A stretch of 64,000 nucleotides of DNA, taken from positions 682,001-746,000 of the forward strand of contig OZ246004.1 of the NCBI GenBank assembly GCA_965230495.1, in the 5' to 3' direction. Origin of the DNA: JACJYM01 sp965230495. Lineage in GTDB: Bacteria > Bacteroidota > Bacteroidia > Chitinophagales > Saprospiraceae. Within the stretch, counting starts at the first letter, position 1, and every line of letters starts with the position of its first letter. This document shows, piece by piece, positions 50,871 through 60,301 of the stretch. Below the pieces are notes generated by a model. The model saw only the letters and a list, made by a program, of their open reading frames with translations, had not been told where the DNA came from and ran no database searches. A program made the position numbers and the translations under genes.

Positions 50871-51230
50871 CAGATTCATATGAATTGCAAGCTAAGCAAT
50901 CGTTGTTATTTTTTACAGCAAAAACATCCCTTATTCCCCATATCGGAATGCCGATGGCAAAAATATGACGTCATTATCTATGATATGCGTCTGTTTTTTT
51001 GACAAAAGATGACCTTAATAGTTAATTAAAACTTGACATTGTCCTTGAAATTCGCTAACTTTTGGCAAGTTTTTAAACGTCTTACGTTTTTAAAAGCAAG
51101 CTTTTAACACGACTCGTCGTAAAACTTGATCTAAAATTTAGCCCCATTACAATGTTTTATTTTCAACATAAATATTCATCCTTAGGCATCTGGTATGGGG
51201 GCTGATGTGTGAAAAATAATTGAATCATAA
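50810..51230 (-). repeat. 421-bp ORF-less cassette, copy B (cassette 5)
   Basis: Same length and, by eye, the same sequence as copies A, C and D. No ORF. Confidence 0.85.
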
Positions 51231-51294
51231 CGGTGAGTACATGCGGCGTGACCAGCTTTTGCTGGGCATGAACGTCATGTACATTGTTCTACGG
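51225..51294 (-). other. attC site 18
   Basis: R' CATAACGG and R'' GTTCTACGGC; R'' is the complement of the 5' end of cassette 4 (GCCGTAGAA), an unusual R'' that confirms the pairing rule. Confidence 0.85.
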
Positions 51295-51969
51295 CGTATT
51301 CATTTCTTTTTCAAATACAACTCCATTTCTTTCAAATTCTTTAATATCTGACTTTTTCTGAATTCGATATTCCAATAGTACATCAAGAAAGGTAATAAGG
51401 CATCCTTCACTTAATCTACCTCCTGATTTTAATTCTTCCATTTCAATTGTCAAATTATAATCTTGATTAGATTTATAGTCAATTAACTGTTTTGCATATC
51501 CGATAAATTCAATTTCAAGAACTTCTATTTCATCACTTTTTGTTAATTCTGCTTCACCCTCTATATTAGTTTCTTCACCTGTAACATATTCTCCTAATTT
51601 GTTTTTAGCTCCAATTGAAGCAAATGGGACTGGTTCTTTATTAATCTTATCAATAACAGAAATTGACATGGATTGTGAGTTATCATTCCTTGAAGTCCTA
51701 TTTATATTATTCCCTAAATAATTGTAAGGAATTTTCTCTTTGTCCTTTAATTCAAAAACAATTGTAGAGTCGGTCAAGTAGTACTTTCCCCATATTTCAA
51801 ATTCCGTTGTCTTCGTTTTTTCAATGTATTTATAGTTGTCTTTATAGATGATGTATTTTGAAATTCCAAATTTATCGTTTTGAACATAGACTGATTTACT
51901 ACAACTGGTAAATATAATTGAGCATGTCATCAGAATGAGAAAACAAATATTTATTCTTCGATATTTCAT
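51289..51969 (-). CDS. Lipoprotein with carboxypeptidase-regulatory-like domain
   Basis: A 226-residue protein. A signal peptide ending MTCSIIFTSCSKS gives a lipobox (FTSC), so it is probably a lipoprotein. The middle domain (SMSISVIDKINKEPVPFASI, YVTGEETNIEGEAELTKSDE) resembles carboxypeptidase-D regulatory-like beta-sandwiches of TonB-linked Bacteroidota proteins. It sits alone in its cassette without a TonB receptor. Cassette 4. Confidence 0.7.
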   Translation of the reverse strand: MKYRRINICFLILMTCSIIFTSCSKSVYVQNDKFGISKYIIYKDNYKYIEKTKTTEFEIWGKYYLTDSTIVFELKDKEKIPYNYLGNNINRTSRNDNSQSMSISVIDKINKEPVPFASIGAKNKLGEYVTGEETNIEGEAELTKSDEIEVLEIEFIGYAKQLIDYKSNQDYNLTIEMEELKSGGRLSEGCLITFLDVLLEYRIQKKSDIKEFERNGVVFEKEMNTP

Positions 51970-51982
51970 TTTTCTTTTATGC

Positions 51983-52054
51983 CGTAGAACGGTGAAGTGT
52001 AGCCTTCGTAGCCCGCCGATAGGTGGCTATGATGTGCTACACATTGTTAGGCAC
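51983..52054 (-). other. attC site 19
   Basis: R' TAGAACGG (hybrid with cassette 4) and R'' GTTAGGCAC; core identical to site 11. Confidence 0.85.
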
Positions 52055-52623
52055 AGGCTTTTATTTATCATTCTATGTGACTAAATTGATGATTTGATAC
52101 ACCTATTGTTATTCCATGTTCTAATTCCCATGGGCAAGAAAACACTAAATCAAAATTTCTAATTCCTTTTTTATATACATATATTACGACACAGCCAAGT
52201 TTTAAGGCTTTATAGGCATCATCTTTAGAATTAAATTTAAAATGTGCATAATTAGCATCCTCTTCATTCTGAAATCCTTCATAGTTTACAAAACCAAACC
52301 AAGCACTTTTCATGTTTCTCGAATAATGATTCCATATTTTTTCCTTGAACCAATTAATTTTATTGGGATTGAACAGTTGTAAGTCGGTAATTATTTCTGT
52401 GAGAATTGAAATTTGGGGTTCGGCATTTACACTTGAAATATTATCAACTAGAATATCTATTTGATTTCCAAAATGTTCAATATTTAGCTTGAATTCAAAG
52501 CCATTCTCTGTTTCTCCGTTATCATGCTTATTTATATAATCAATTAATTCTTGTTTCTTCATTTAATTTCAACTTTTCTAAGAGCATGTCTTCCATTTCC
52601 TTGCTTTACCTGCTTGTGCCTAA
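51990..52623 (-). repeat. 634-bp cassette, copy 2 of 2 (cassette 3)
   Basis: Same length and, by eye, the same sequence as 46,156-46,789. Lies between ORF-less copy C and the lipoprotein cassette. Confidence 0.85.
52068..52562 (-). CDS. Cassette protein, unknown (copy 2)
   Basis: A 164-residue protein identical to the one at 46,234-46,728. Its position closer to the attI-like end suggests that it is the later insertion and more strongly expressed. Confidence 0.65.
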   Translation of the reverse strand: MKKQELIDYINKHDNGETENGFEFKLNIEHFGNQIDILVDNISSVNAEPQISILTEIITDLQLFNPNKINWFKEKIWNHYSRNMKSAWFGFVNYEGFQNEEDANYAHFKFNSKDDAYKALKLGCVVIYVYKKGIRNFDLVFSCPWELEHGITIGVSNHQFSHIE

Positions 52624-52685
52624 CGGATAATGACATGCTCTGTGACGACGATAGGAAGTCATGGAGCATGTCTAATGTTATGTTC
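52618..52685 (-). other. attC site 20
   Basis: R' GCCTAACG (hybrid with cassette 3) and R'' GTTATGTTC; belongs to ORF-less copy C. Confidence 0.85.
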
Positions 52686-53044
52686 AGATTCATATGAATT
52701 GCAAGCTAAGCAATCGTTGTTATTTTTTACAGCAAAAACATCCCTTATTCCCCATATCGGAATGCCGATGGCAAAAATATGACGTCATTATCTATGATAT
52801 GCGTCTGTTTTTTTGACAAAAGATGACCTTAATAGTTAATTAAAACTTGACATTGTCCTTGAAATTCGCTAACTTTTGGCAAGTTTTTAAACGTCTTACG
52901 TTTTTAAAAGCAAGCTTTTAACACGACTCGTCGTAAAACTTGATCTAAAATTTAGCCCCATTACAATGTTTTATTTTCAACATAAATATTCATCCTTAGG
53001 CATCTGGTATGGGGGCTGATGTGTGAAAAATAATTGAATCATAA
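52624..53044 (-). repeat. 421-bp ORF-less cassette, copy C (cassette 2)
   Basis: Same as copies A, B and D by eye; directly followed by copy D, making a tandem pair at the attI-like end. Confidence 0.85.
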
Positions 53045-53107
53045 CGGATAATGACATGCTCTGTGACGACGATAGGAAGTCATGGAGCATGTCTAATGTT
53101 ATGTTCA
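53040..53107 (-). other. attC site 21
   Basis: R' CATAACGG and R'' GTTATGTTC; belongs to ORF-less copy D, the first cassette of the array. Confidence 0.85.
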
Positions 53108-53465
53108 GATTCATATGAATTGCAAGCTAAGCAATCGTTGTTATTTTTTACAGCAAAAACATCCCTTATTCCCCATATCGGAATGCCGATGGCAAAAATA
53201 TGACGTCATTATCTATGATATGCGTCTGTTTTTTTGACAAAAGATGACCTTAATAGTTAATTAAAACTTGACATTGTCCTTGAAATTCGCTAACTTTTGG
53301 CAAGTTTTTAAACGTCTTACGTTTTTAAAAGCAAGCTTTTAACACGACTCGTCGTAAAACTTGATCTAAAATTTAGCCCCATTACAATGTTTTATTTTCA
53401 ACATAAATATTCATCCTTAGGCATCTGGTATGGGGGCTGATGTGTGAAAAATAATTGAATCATAA
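53045..53465 (-). repeat. 421-bp ORF-less cassette, copy D (cassette 1)
   Basis: The first cassette next to the attI-like element. Same as copies A to C by eye. A cassette without an ORF in first position has no coding benefit, so it may act as a promoter, an RNA or a spacer. Confidence 0.85.
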
Positions 53466-53512
53466 CTTATCTATATCAGGAACAAATCTATCTCTTTATT
53501 CCGCTTTTTTCA
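53461..53512 (-). other. attI-like element at array start
   Basis: The first cassette joins here at plus-strand CATAA|C (minus strand G|TTATG). The following ~45 bp match the prophage element at 13,609-13,660 at 46 of 52 positions counted over the whole block. The place and the G|TT junction fit an attI. No integrase gene follows on either strand in the next 10 kb. Confidence 0.6.
53483..53490 (-). promoter_or_regulatory. Possible cassette promoter (-7 box)
   Basis: The minus strand reads TAGATTTG, a match to TAnnTTTG, 18 bp before the first cassette junction and pointing into the array. The prophage copy has TAAATTTA at the same place, a weaker match. Confidence 0.35.
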
Positions 53513-54052
53513 TAAATATGACTTTTAGTTATCTGTTTAATAGATGTAAAAAACTCTTTAACCAAATGTTTTTTTCAAATTATTATTTGATATGTCAGTA
53601 GCCTCACAAACCATCAGATGGCATTACTGAATAACTTAAAGTATGACTTTAATATGCTGGTACTTTCACCTTCAGAGATGGCTTCTATGATGGTCCAGTA
53701 TTATTTCCATTTTAGTTAATTCTTTACATGGCTTCGCCCTCAATATGTCGCATACATATCTTAAACAAAATGTATAATATACCAGTCAGATCAGCCAATA
53801 ATATTTAATGTAATTAAATCAAAATATACTACTTGCCACAAAATAACAACGGCAATTTCTTCAATGGTTTTTTGAGTATATAGCCAAACTATTCTGGTGT
53901 TTAATAAGCCTAAATTAGGGAATTAATAATATAGAGGCAAGTTTTGAAAGATTTAATTTGTTAATTACTACATCGTATTTATAAAAGTGAACGACAATTG
54001 TTTATTCGTTTATTTATAAAAGATCGTAACTTAATAGCGGAAATCATAGCAT
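53513..54052. other. Non-coding stretch beyond attI-like end
   Basis: About 540 bp with no convincing ORF, no integrase remnant recognised and no attC-like hairpin. AT-rich; holds the promoter region of the DUF3179 gene. Confidence 0.5.
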
Positions 54053-55280
54053 ATGAAAAGACTTCATTTAATAATTATCCTGATTTTATCACTTTTCATT
54101 CTAGTAACTCTCGAGGCGGGCAGATTTTATTTGATATCTCCTCTGGGAGAAAACCAAGAAATGGGAAATACTGCACACATTTCTTATACCTTAGACAAAA
54201 TTCTACCTTTTGCGAGAGTATTGCTGGGTGTAATCATTGCTTCTGTAGTGTATAGACTTTTTAACCAGATTAATCTTTTTAAAAAAAATACTTCTTTTAA
54301 TAGCTATTGCTGTTTATGGTTTGGTCTTTTATATAGCTAATTTTAAATATAATGCGGATAAGTATTTTAGTAAAATGAACAATATTGACTTCGAGCCAGT
54401 ATTTACAAATTTGGTTCCCCACGATCAACTTGTTATAGGATTAGAAATGAATGGAAAAGCTAAGGCGTATCCAGTAGAATATCTCGCTTATCACCATCAG
54501 GTGGATGATAGTTTGGCAAACAAACCAGTGTTGGTTACTTATTGTATAATGTGTCGATCAGGTCGGGTATTTGACCCTGTGATAGATGGAAAACGAGAGA
54601 CTTTTAAGTTGATAGGAACTACTCAGTACAATGCTATTCTAGAAGATGCATCCAGTGAGTCATGGTGGCAACAGGCCACAGGAGTAGCTATTGCAGGAGA
54701 GAAGAAAGGAACTCAAATGAAGGAGATATTTTCAGAACAAATGGCTTTGAGTGTATGGATTCGTAAACATCCCAATACACTTATTTTACAACCGGATACA
54801 AACTTTACCAACTCTTATTGCATGTGGGATGGTTTTACTATAGGTTTTGGTCATATTAATTCGAGAGAAGGCGGTCCATGGGGCGACAAATTCTGGATAA
54901 TAGGGGTGGTAGATGATAAAAATACTAAAGCCTTTGATTATACTACTTTGATGAAACATAGGTTGCTTGAAGATTCTGTGGGTTCCATACCGATTTTAGT
55001 TGCTTTAGAACGTGATACTATATCTTATCACGTATGGAATCGAAGGGTTAATAATGAAAGCTTGTCTTTTCAATATTGTGATGAAACGGGAGAGTTTCGA
55101 GATGTTTTGAGCCAATCAGTATGGAATATGAATGGTATATGTACTTCCGGAGAGTATAAAGGCGAAGAATTGAAAGAAGTTCAGTCTTATATTGAGTTCT
55201 GGCATTCCTGGGAGAGCTTTTATCCTGAGACTGAAAAAGGACAAGTTTATCAAATATGTAAATATTTTCCCAAGTTTTAA
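54053..55280 (+). pseudogene. DUF3179 membrane-anchored protein, frameshifted at A8 run
   Basis: The frame from 54053 (MKRLHLIIILILSLFILVTL) has two or three membrane helices. At the eight-A run 54,281-54,288 it must shift by one base to continue as KKILLLIAIAVYGLVFYIAN and the DUF3179 domain: LVPHDQLVIGLEMNGKAKAY, PVLVTYCIMCRSGRVFDP, TLILQPDTNF. The domain itself (ORF from 54321, 319 aa) is intact. Removing one A restores a ~408-residue protein. This may be a real mutation, slippage-based regulation or a sequence error. Function of DUF3179 unknown. Confidence 0.65.
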
Positions 55281-55338
55281 AAACCAATATTTCCTTTTTT
55301 TGTAAGTTAGTAAAGACTTTGAAGAAATCGATTTAGCT

Positions 55339-55995
55339 ATGAATTATCAAACTTTGCTTGACGAACTCACCACAAAAAACACAACTTTGGTGGCCGTGTC
55401 AAAGACAAAATCCAAGAATCAGATATTGGAACTTTATAATAAAGGGCAAAGAATTTTTGGAGAAAATAGAGTGCAAGAGTTAGTTGATAAGTATGATCAT
55501 ATGCCAAAAGATATCGAGTGGCATATGATTGGGCATCTACAGAAAAACAAGGTAAAGTATATTATTACTTTTATTTCTTTAATACACTCTGTTGATAGTC
55601 TTGTTTTACTGGAACGAATAAACAAGGAAGCAAAAAAAGCGGAGAGGGTAGTGGACATCCTATTGCAACAGAAGATAGCTATGGAAGATAGTAAATATGG
55701 TATGTCACAGGATGAAATTATCGAGATAGTCTCCTTACATTCTGAAGGCCAATTTGCTAACATTAGGATAAATGGTTTAATGGGTATGGCCAGTTTTGTA
55801 TCAGATCAAGATACTATCAAACTAGAATTTGATAACTTAAAAAAAACCTTCGATTATATAATTGGTACTTTCGGAACCACATTGACTCAATTTAATATCT
55901 TATCAATGGGAATGTCAGGAGACTATAAGCTAGCAATAAATTGCGGAAGTAATATGGTGAGAATAGGAAGTTTATTATTTGGCCCTAGATCTTAA
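55339..55995 (+). CDS. YggS-family PLP homeostasis protein
   Basis: A 218-residue TIM-barrel protein of the YggS/PROSC family, which binds pyridoxal 5'-phosphate and balances vitamin B6 and amino-acid pools. Lys22 in TTLVAVSKTK is the expected PLP lysine. IFGENRVQELVDK, IEWHMIGHLQKNKVKYI, INGLMGMAS and LSMGMSGDYKLAI follow in the family order. The 3' end overlaps the convergent FG-GAP gene by 11 bases. Confidence 0.85.
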   Translation: MNYQTLLDELTTKNTTLVAVSKTKSKNQILELYNKGQRIFGENRVQELVDKYDHMPKDIEWHMIGHLQKNKVKYIITFISLIHSVDSLVLLERINKEAKKAERVVDILLQQKIAMEDSKYGMSQDEIIEIVSLHSEGQFANIRINGLMGMASFVSDQDTIKLEFDNLKKTFDYIIGTFGTTLTQFNILSMGMSGDYKLAINCGSNMVRIGSLLFGPRS

Positions 55996-58219
55996 CCATT
56001 TTTAATATTTCTTCACCTCGATTAATCTTAATAAGGTAATGGCCTGACTGAAGAGAACTAACATTGATTTCATTATTCAAAACATTCTCGTCGGACAATA
56101 TTAGTCTACCTAAATGATCATAAATTTCTAATTTATCCAATTGAAAACCATTAGAATAAAAGATTAATTTATTGGAAACAGGATTGCTTATTCTAATGAC
56201 ATTCTCAAGAGAAGCCTCATTGGTATTTACGGTTTTAGAGGAAGAAATATCAGTGTCGTAAAAAGATACCCCTCCTCTAGAATTACCTATCAATAACTCA
56301 TACAAACCATCGTCATCTATGTCTGCGATATCCATGCCAATAGAATATCCTTCTCTTATATTTTCGAAGTCATCATTGACTAGAAAATAATCTCCATTTA
56401 TAGGGTCCTCAGATATCTCAAATAGTTCCATTTTTCCATAGCGATATCCTAGGAATAAATATTTTTGACCTTCTGATTCAAAAATGGTAGGTGTTCCATT
56501 TCTTCTTTCAAAATCTTGAGTGGATGTAAATATATTTCCTAAAGTTTCAGAATTAGGGGGTAGGGTAATATCACTTTCGAATTGATAACTTCCGGCTGAA
56601 CCTTGATTTTGATAGTAGTTAAGCGAGTTGTTTTTCTCACCTACGACAATATCGTTTAGATTATCTCCATTGAGATCAAATATATATGGAGATAATGTTG
56701 TGCCGAGAAAAAAATCAATAAAAGGATAGACAGAATTATCAAAATTTACTGCCTGTCCACTTCCGGCCAAATTTTGGTAATAAATCATAGAACCATTATT
56801 CAATCCTACCAATAAATCCTGGTCATTGTCATTGTCGATATCACCAACGGCAGGGGAGGGAGAGCCTATTATTTCCGAGAAATTAAATAAATCCAAATAG
56901 TTGTCATCAATAAGAGCATAGTTAGGTTCAGATTTGGTGCCCTGATTTCTTAGAAGAAATAGTCTCGGTAATCTCTCTCCTCCATCTTCGTAATATCCGT
57001 TGCTACCAACGATAATATCCATTAGGCCGTCACCATTATAATCTATAAATCGAGGTTTTGTAGCAGATCCCATATTGATGGTTTCGTCAACTAAAAAGTT
57101 TTCGGTATGAAAAGAAAAAACAGGATGATTGTCTTCTCCTTCGTTAAGATATAGCCAGATATGATTTCTAGTTCGACCGGTACCTGGTTGATTTGGTGTA
57201 GCTATCAAATCTCTTTTTCCATCATTATTCACATCGACATAAAATGATGCTAGAAAACCATCCATTTCCAGTTGCTTGTCATAGGAAGGAAAAGTTTTGT
57301 CCTGTTCGGTGATCCAGGCTTTATTTTCATCACCACCATTTGTTAAAGCTAAAAGTCCATAAGTAGTTATATCTCCCAATAATAAATCTTTATCCATGTC
57401 TCCATCCAGATCTAAAGCGAGAGTCGTACTGCCGGCATGTCGTTTGGTTCCGGCGGGTAGTTTAAAATGAAAACAGTCATTAGGGTCAGTGCTTAAGTAA
57501 ATGGAATCAATGATACCGCTTTCAAAAAATTTACCCCAGCAAAGGTCTTCTTGAACGAACTTGAAGGTGTCAGCGGGAAGACCTTCTTCAACCACCAAAT
57601 TTTTATAGTAATATAAATATCCTCCGTCTATTTCAAACGAAAGAATATCCAAATCACCATCGTTGTCTATATCTTCGATGCTTGGAATATCAGAGGATGG
57701 TGTATAAAGGCCTGATCTTCCTCCCGAATGATCATAGAAAAGTATATGGCTCGTATGTTGTTCAAACAATTGCTTTTCATAGATAAGCACTCCGTTGTTG
57801 ATAACACCTTTGTAAACCTGTGTGCCTGATCCTATCTCTTCATATGAGAAGCAAAATATATCTTGAATACCGTCATTATTATAATCTCTTAAGAGGGCCC
57901 ACTCTTTCATTTCTGGAAAAATAGATTTGTATTCTGGGTGGTATTCATAGCTGATAGAACCATTCGTGCCAGTATAGACAAAAGGTAAGATTACGTCTCC
58001 CATTTTATCAAACACGAATAAATCTTGTTTTCCATCAGAATTGAAGTCGATATTTGAGAATTGAGGATTAGTAATTCCTCCAATAAAAGGAAATGATTTA
58101 ACGACGCCTTCAGAACCGGAGGGAACAAATTTATAATCTATATTTTGTGATCCACCAATCTGATGAGTTATCAGAACCAAGGCAATTGTTATCAATTTAC
58201 TTATTATCTTACGACTCAT
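55985..58219 (-). CDS. FG-GAP/VCBS repeat protein with T9SS sorting domain
   Basis: A 744-residue exported protein. It has an N-terminal signal (KLITIALVLITHQIGGSQN). About ten calcium-binding-type repeats of the DxDxDGxxD kind (FNSDGKQDLFVFDKMGDVIL, DLDGDMDKDLLLGDITTYG, DYNGDGLMDIIVGSNGYYED) build a beta-propeller. The C-terminal ~75 residues (NGFQLDKLEIYDHLGRLILS, LQSGHYLIKINRGEEILKMV) are a type IX secretion sorting domain. Surface or secreted; ligand unknown. Confidence 0.85.
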   Translation of the reverse strand: MSRKIISKLITIALVLITHQIGGSQNIDYKFVPSGSEGVVKSFPFIGGITNPQFSNIDFNSDGKQDLFVFDKMGDVILPFVYTGTNGSISYEYHPEYKSIFPEMKEWALLRDYNNDGIQDIFCFSYEEIGSGTQVYKGVINNGVLIYEKQLFEQHTSHILFYDHSGGRSGLYTPSSDIPSIEDIDNDGDLDILSFEIDGGYLYYYKNLVVEEGLPADTFKFVQEDLCWGKFFESGIIDSIYLSTDPNDCFHFKLPAGTKRHAGSTTLALDLDGDMDKDLLLGDITTYGLLALTNGGDENKAWITEQDKTFPSYDKQLEMDGFLASFYVDVNNDGKRDLIATPNQPGTGRTRNHIWLYLNEGEDNHPVFSFHTENFLVDETINMGSATKPRFIDYNGDGLMDIIVGSNGYYEDGGERLPRLFLLRNQGTKSEPNYALIDDNYLDLFNFSEIIGSPSPAVGDIDNDNDQDLLVGLNNGSMIYYQNLAGSGQAVNFDNSVYPFIDFFLGTTLSPYIFDLNGDNLNDIVVGEKNNSLNYYQNQGSAGSYQFESDITLPPNSETLGNIFTSTQDFERRNGTPTIFESEGQKYLFLGYRYGKMELFEISEDPINGDYFLVNDDFENIREGYSIGMDIADIDDDGLYELLIGNSRGGVSFYDTDISSSKTVNTNEASLENVIRISNPVSNKLIFYSNGFQLDKLEIYDHLGRLILSDENVLNNEINVSSLQSGHYLIKINRGEEILKMVKI

Positions 58220-58265
58220 TAAAAATCAATTTATTATTCAAAGGTATTTTATAAAACGGGAAATT

Positions 58266-60290
58266 ATGAAATGTTATATCATAAAAATAGCAATATTTAT
58301 TTGCCTTGTTTCACTTTCTAAGAATATGTCCGCTGCGAGCGATTCTTTAATAGTGTTTCCGGTAGATAATAAGACCGTTTTAGAATTAGGAGATTTTGAT
58401 ATTTACAATGAGGGAGGAAGTTTAATTATAAATTCGAAGGTAGAAAGTGATTCGCTTAAATTTGAACTAAATGGCGAGTCGATTACCCTAGCTAATAATG
58501 GCGGGAAGGCTGCCATTGAAAGAGGGTTTAGCTCTCAGGGAGAGTTACTTTTGTTTAGAACTTCGGATCAGGAGATAAACTTATATCATGTTAGTCAACG
58601 AAAAAATAAGGAGCTAAGAGTTAGGAAAATTCCGCTGTGGTTATCTGTTTTACCTCCACTCATCGCGATTATGTTTGCTTTGTTCTTTAAAGAAGTTCTT
58701 ATAAGTTTATTTATGGGCATTTGGAGTGGAGTTTTTATTGCGGGAGGTATGAGAATTGATTCTATATATTATTTATTTATGTCACTTGTAGACGTGGTAA
58801 AAGAATATGTCCTAAATGCATTGAATGATAGTGGCCATTTAAGTGTAATTGTTTTTTCTGTCTTAATAGGGGGGATGGTCGCGATCATTTCGAAGAATGG
58901 AGGTATGGCTGGAGTGGTGAAAGCTTTGAGTAAATACGCTAAGTCACCTAGAAGTACACAATTTGTAACATGGTTACTTGGAGTGGCAATATTTTTTGAT
59001 GATTATGCCAATACATTGATAGTTGGCAACACGATGAGATCCGTATCTGACAAGTTTAAAATAAGTAGAGAAAAATTGGCATACATAGTGGATAGTACAG
59101 CTGCTCCTGTGGCATCGGTTGCTTTTATAACAACGTGGATAGGAGCGGAACTAGGATATATAGCAGATGGTATAAATCAACTCGGATTATCAGAAGATTA
59201 TACACCCTACGCCATTTTTATTAGCTCTCTGAAATATTCATTTTATCCAATACTCACTTTGATATTTATTTTATTTCTAATATACTCTAAAAAGGACTAT
59301 GGTCCTATGTTAAAAGCGGAATATAGGGCTAGAAGTACTGGACAGGTGTCGAGTGCAAGCAATCCATCCGAAGATGAGCCAAACATGGAAGATTTGTCTC
59401 CAGTTGAAAATGCTCCTCTAAAATGGCAGTACGCAGTGGCACCAATTCTAACCGTGATCTTTGTCACATTATTTGGACTTTTAGATACAGGCTTTGACTC
59501 TTTGTATCAGTCAATGGATAATCAGGTGATATATTCATGGGCTTCAATATGGAGTAATATGGAAGGAAGCGTTATCAATAAATTGGGTATGTTGATAGGC
59601 TCTTCTGATAGTTATATTGCATTATTGTGGGCTAGTTTGAGTGGGTTGATTGTAGCTATTCTAATGACGGTAGCAGGAAGGGTTATTAATCTTTTTGATA
59701 CTATGCATTATATGGTTATGGGATTCAAAACCATGATCCCTGCCGTGTTAATACTTATTTTGGCTTGGGCACTGGCAATTACTACCTCGGAGTTACACAC
59801 AGCTGATTTTATTAGCGGAGCATTGAGAGGAAACATAAGCCCTATGTTTTTACCAGCCATTGTTTTTGTCTTGGCTGCATTGATTAGTTTTAGCACCGGT
59901 TCCAGTTGGAGTACTATGGCAATTTTGTTTCCTATCGCTATTCCTATTACCTATACATTATGTGTTGATCAGGGAATAGAATTGACGATTACGATGGAAA
60001 TCTTATACAATGTAATTGCTACCGTTTTGGCAGCTTCTGTACTAGGAGATCATTGTTCTCCTATTTCGGATACAACGATCTTGAGTTCTTTAGCTTCTGA
60101 TTGTAACCATTTGGATCATGTTAGGACGCAAATGCCATATGCATTGACAGTGGGTTCCGTCAGTATAATTTGTGTAACGTTTACTACCTTCTTTTCCAAT
60201 GGATTGATAATATTAGCTACTTATATAATAGCAATACTATTGTTATATCAAGTGGTTCAGAGATTAGGTAAGGAAGTTACCTTGCATTAA
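58266..60290 (+). CDS. NhaC-family Na+/H+ antiporter
   Basis: A 674-residue inner-membrane antiporter, probably exchanging sodium for protons. The N-terminal ~120 residues are an exported extension (signal peptide, then an Ig-like part, LKFELNGESITLANNGGKAA), which is unusual. Membrane helices start at LWLSVLPPLIAIMFALFFKE. Family motifs: GGMVAIISKNGGMAGVVKAL, FFDDYANTLIVGNTMR, ISFSTGSSWSTMAILFPIA and LGDHCSPISDTTILSS. Helps salt tolerance in marine bacteria. Confidence 0.85.
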   Translation: MKCYIIKIAIFICLVSLSKNMSAASDSLIVFPVDNKTVLELGDFDIYNEGGSLIINSKVESDSLKFELNGESITLANNGGKAAIERGFSSQGELLLFRTSDQEINLYHVSQRKNKELRVRKIPLWLSVLPPLIAIMFALFFKEVLISLFMGIWSGVFIAGGMRIDSIYYLFMSLVDVVKEYVLNALNDSGHLSVIVFSVLIGGMVAIISKNGGMAGVVKALSKYAKSPRSTQFVTWLLGVAIFFDDYANTLIVGNTMRSVSDKFKISREKLAYIVDSTAAPVASVAFITTWIGAELGYIADGINQLGLSEDYTPYAIFISSLKYSFYPILTLIFILFLIYSKKDYGPMLKAEYRARSTGQVSSASNPSEDEPNMEDLSPVENAPLKWQYAVAPILTVIFVTLFGLLDTGFDSLYQSMDNQVIYSWASIWSNMEGSVINKLGMLIGSSDSYIALLWASLSGLIVAILMTVAGRVINLFDTMHYMVMGFKTMIPAVLILILAWALAITTSELHTADFISGALRGNISPMFLPAIVFVLAALISFSTGSSWSTMAILFPIAIPITYTLCVDQGIELTITMEILYNVIATVLAASVLGDHCSPISDTTILSSLASDCNHLDHVRTQMPYALTVGSVSIICVTFTTFFSNGLIILATYIIAILLLYQVVQRLGKEVTLH

Positions 60291-60301
60291 TAAAAAAACA
60301 C

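Larger units (their letters stand above)
35155..53512 (-). mobile_element. Integron cassette array (21 attC sites, no integrase in window)
   Basis: Twenty-one sites of the form TAACG-hairpin-TTGTTA (R' and R'' boxes seen on the plus strand) separate one to three minus-strand genes each. In most cassettes the bases at the 5' end are the exact complement of the cassette's own R'' box, the hallmark of integron cassettes. The attI-like end is at 53,461-53,512; the distal end is at about 35,155. No tyrosine recombinase is found within 10 kb on the promoter side, so by current nomenclature it is a CALIN unless IntI lies outside the window. Confidence 0.85.

Noticed and set aside
49093..53465. 421-bp repeats as an insertion sequence, MITE or CRISPR
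   Set aside because: No transposase, no target-site duplication, no regular short repeats; ends coincide with cassette junctions.
53513..54052. Integrase remnant beyond the attI-like end
   Set aside because: No frame with tyrosine-recombinase motifs seen on either strand.
53998..54255. Plus-strand ORF of 85 codons overlapping the DUF3179 start
   Set aside because: Wrong-frame shadow of the membrane-helix region with unlikely composition.
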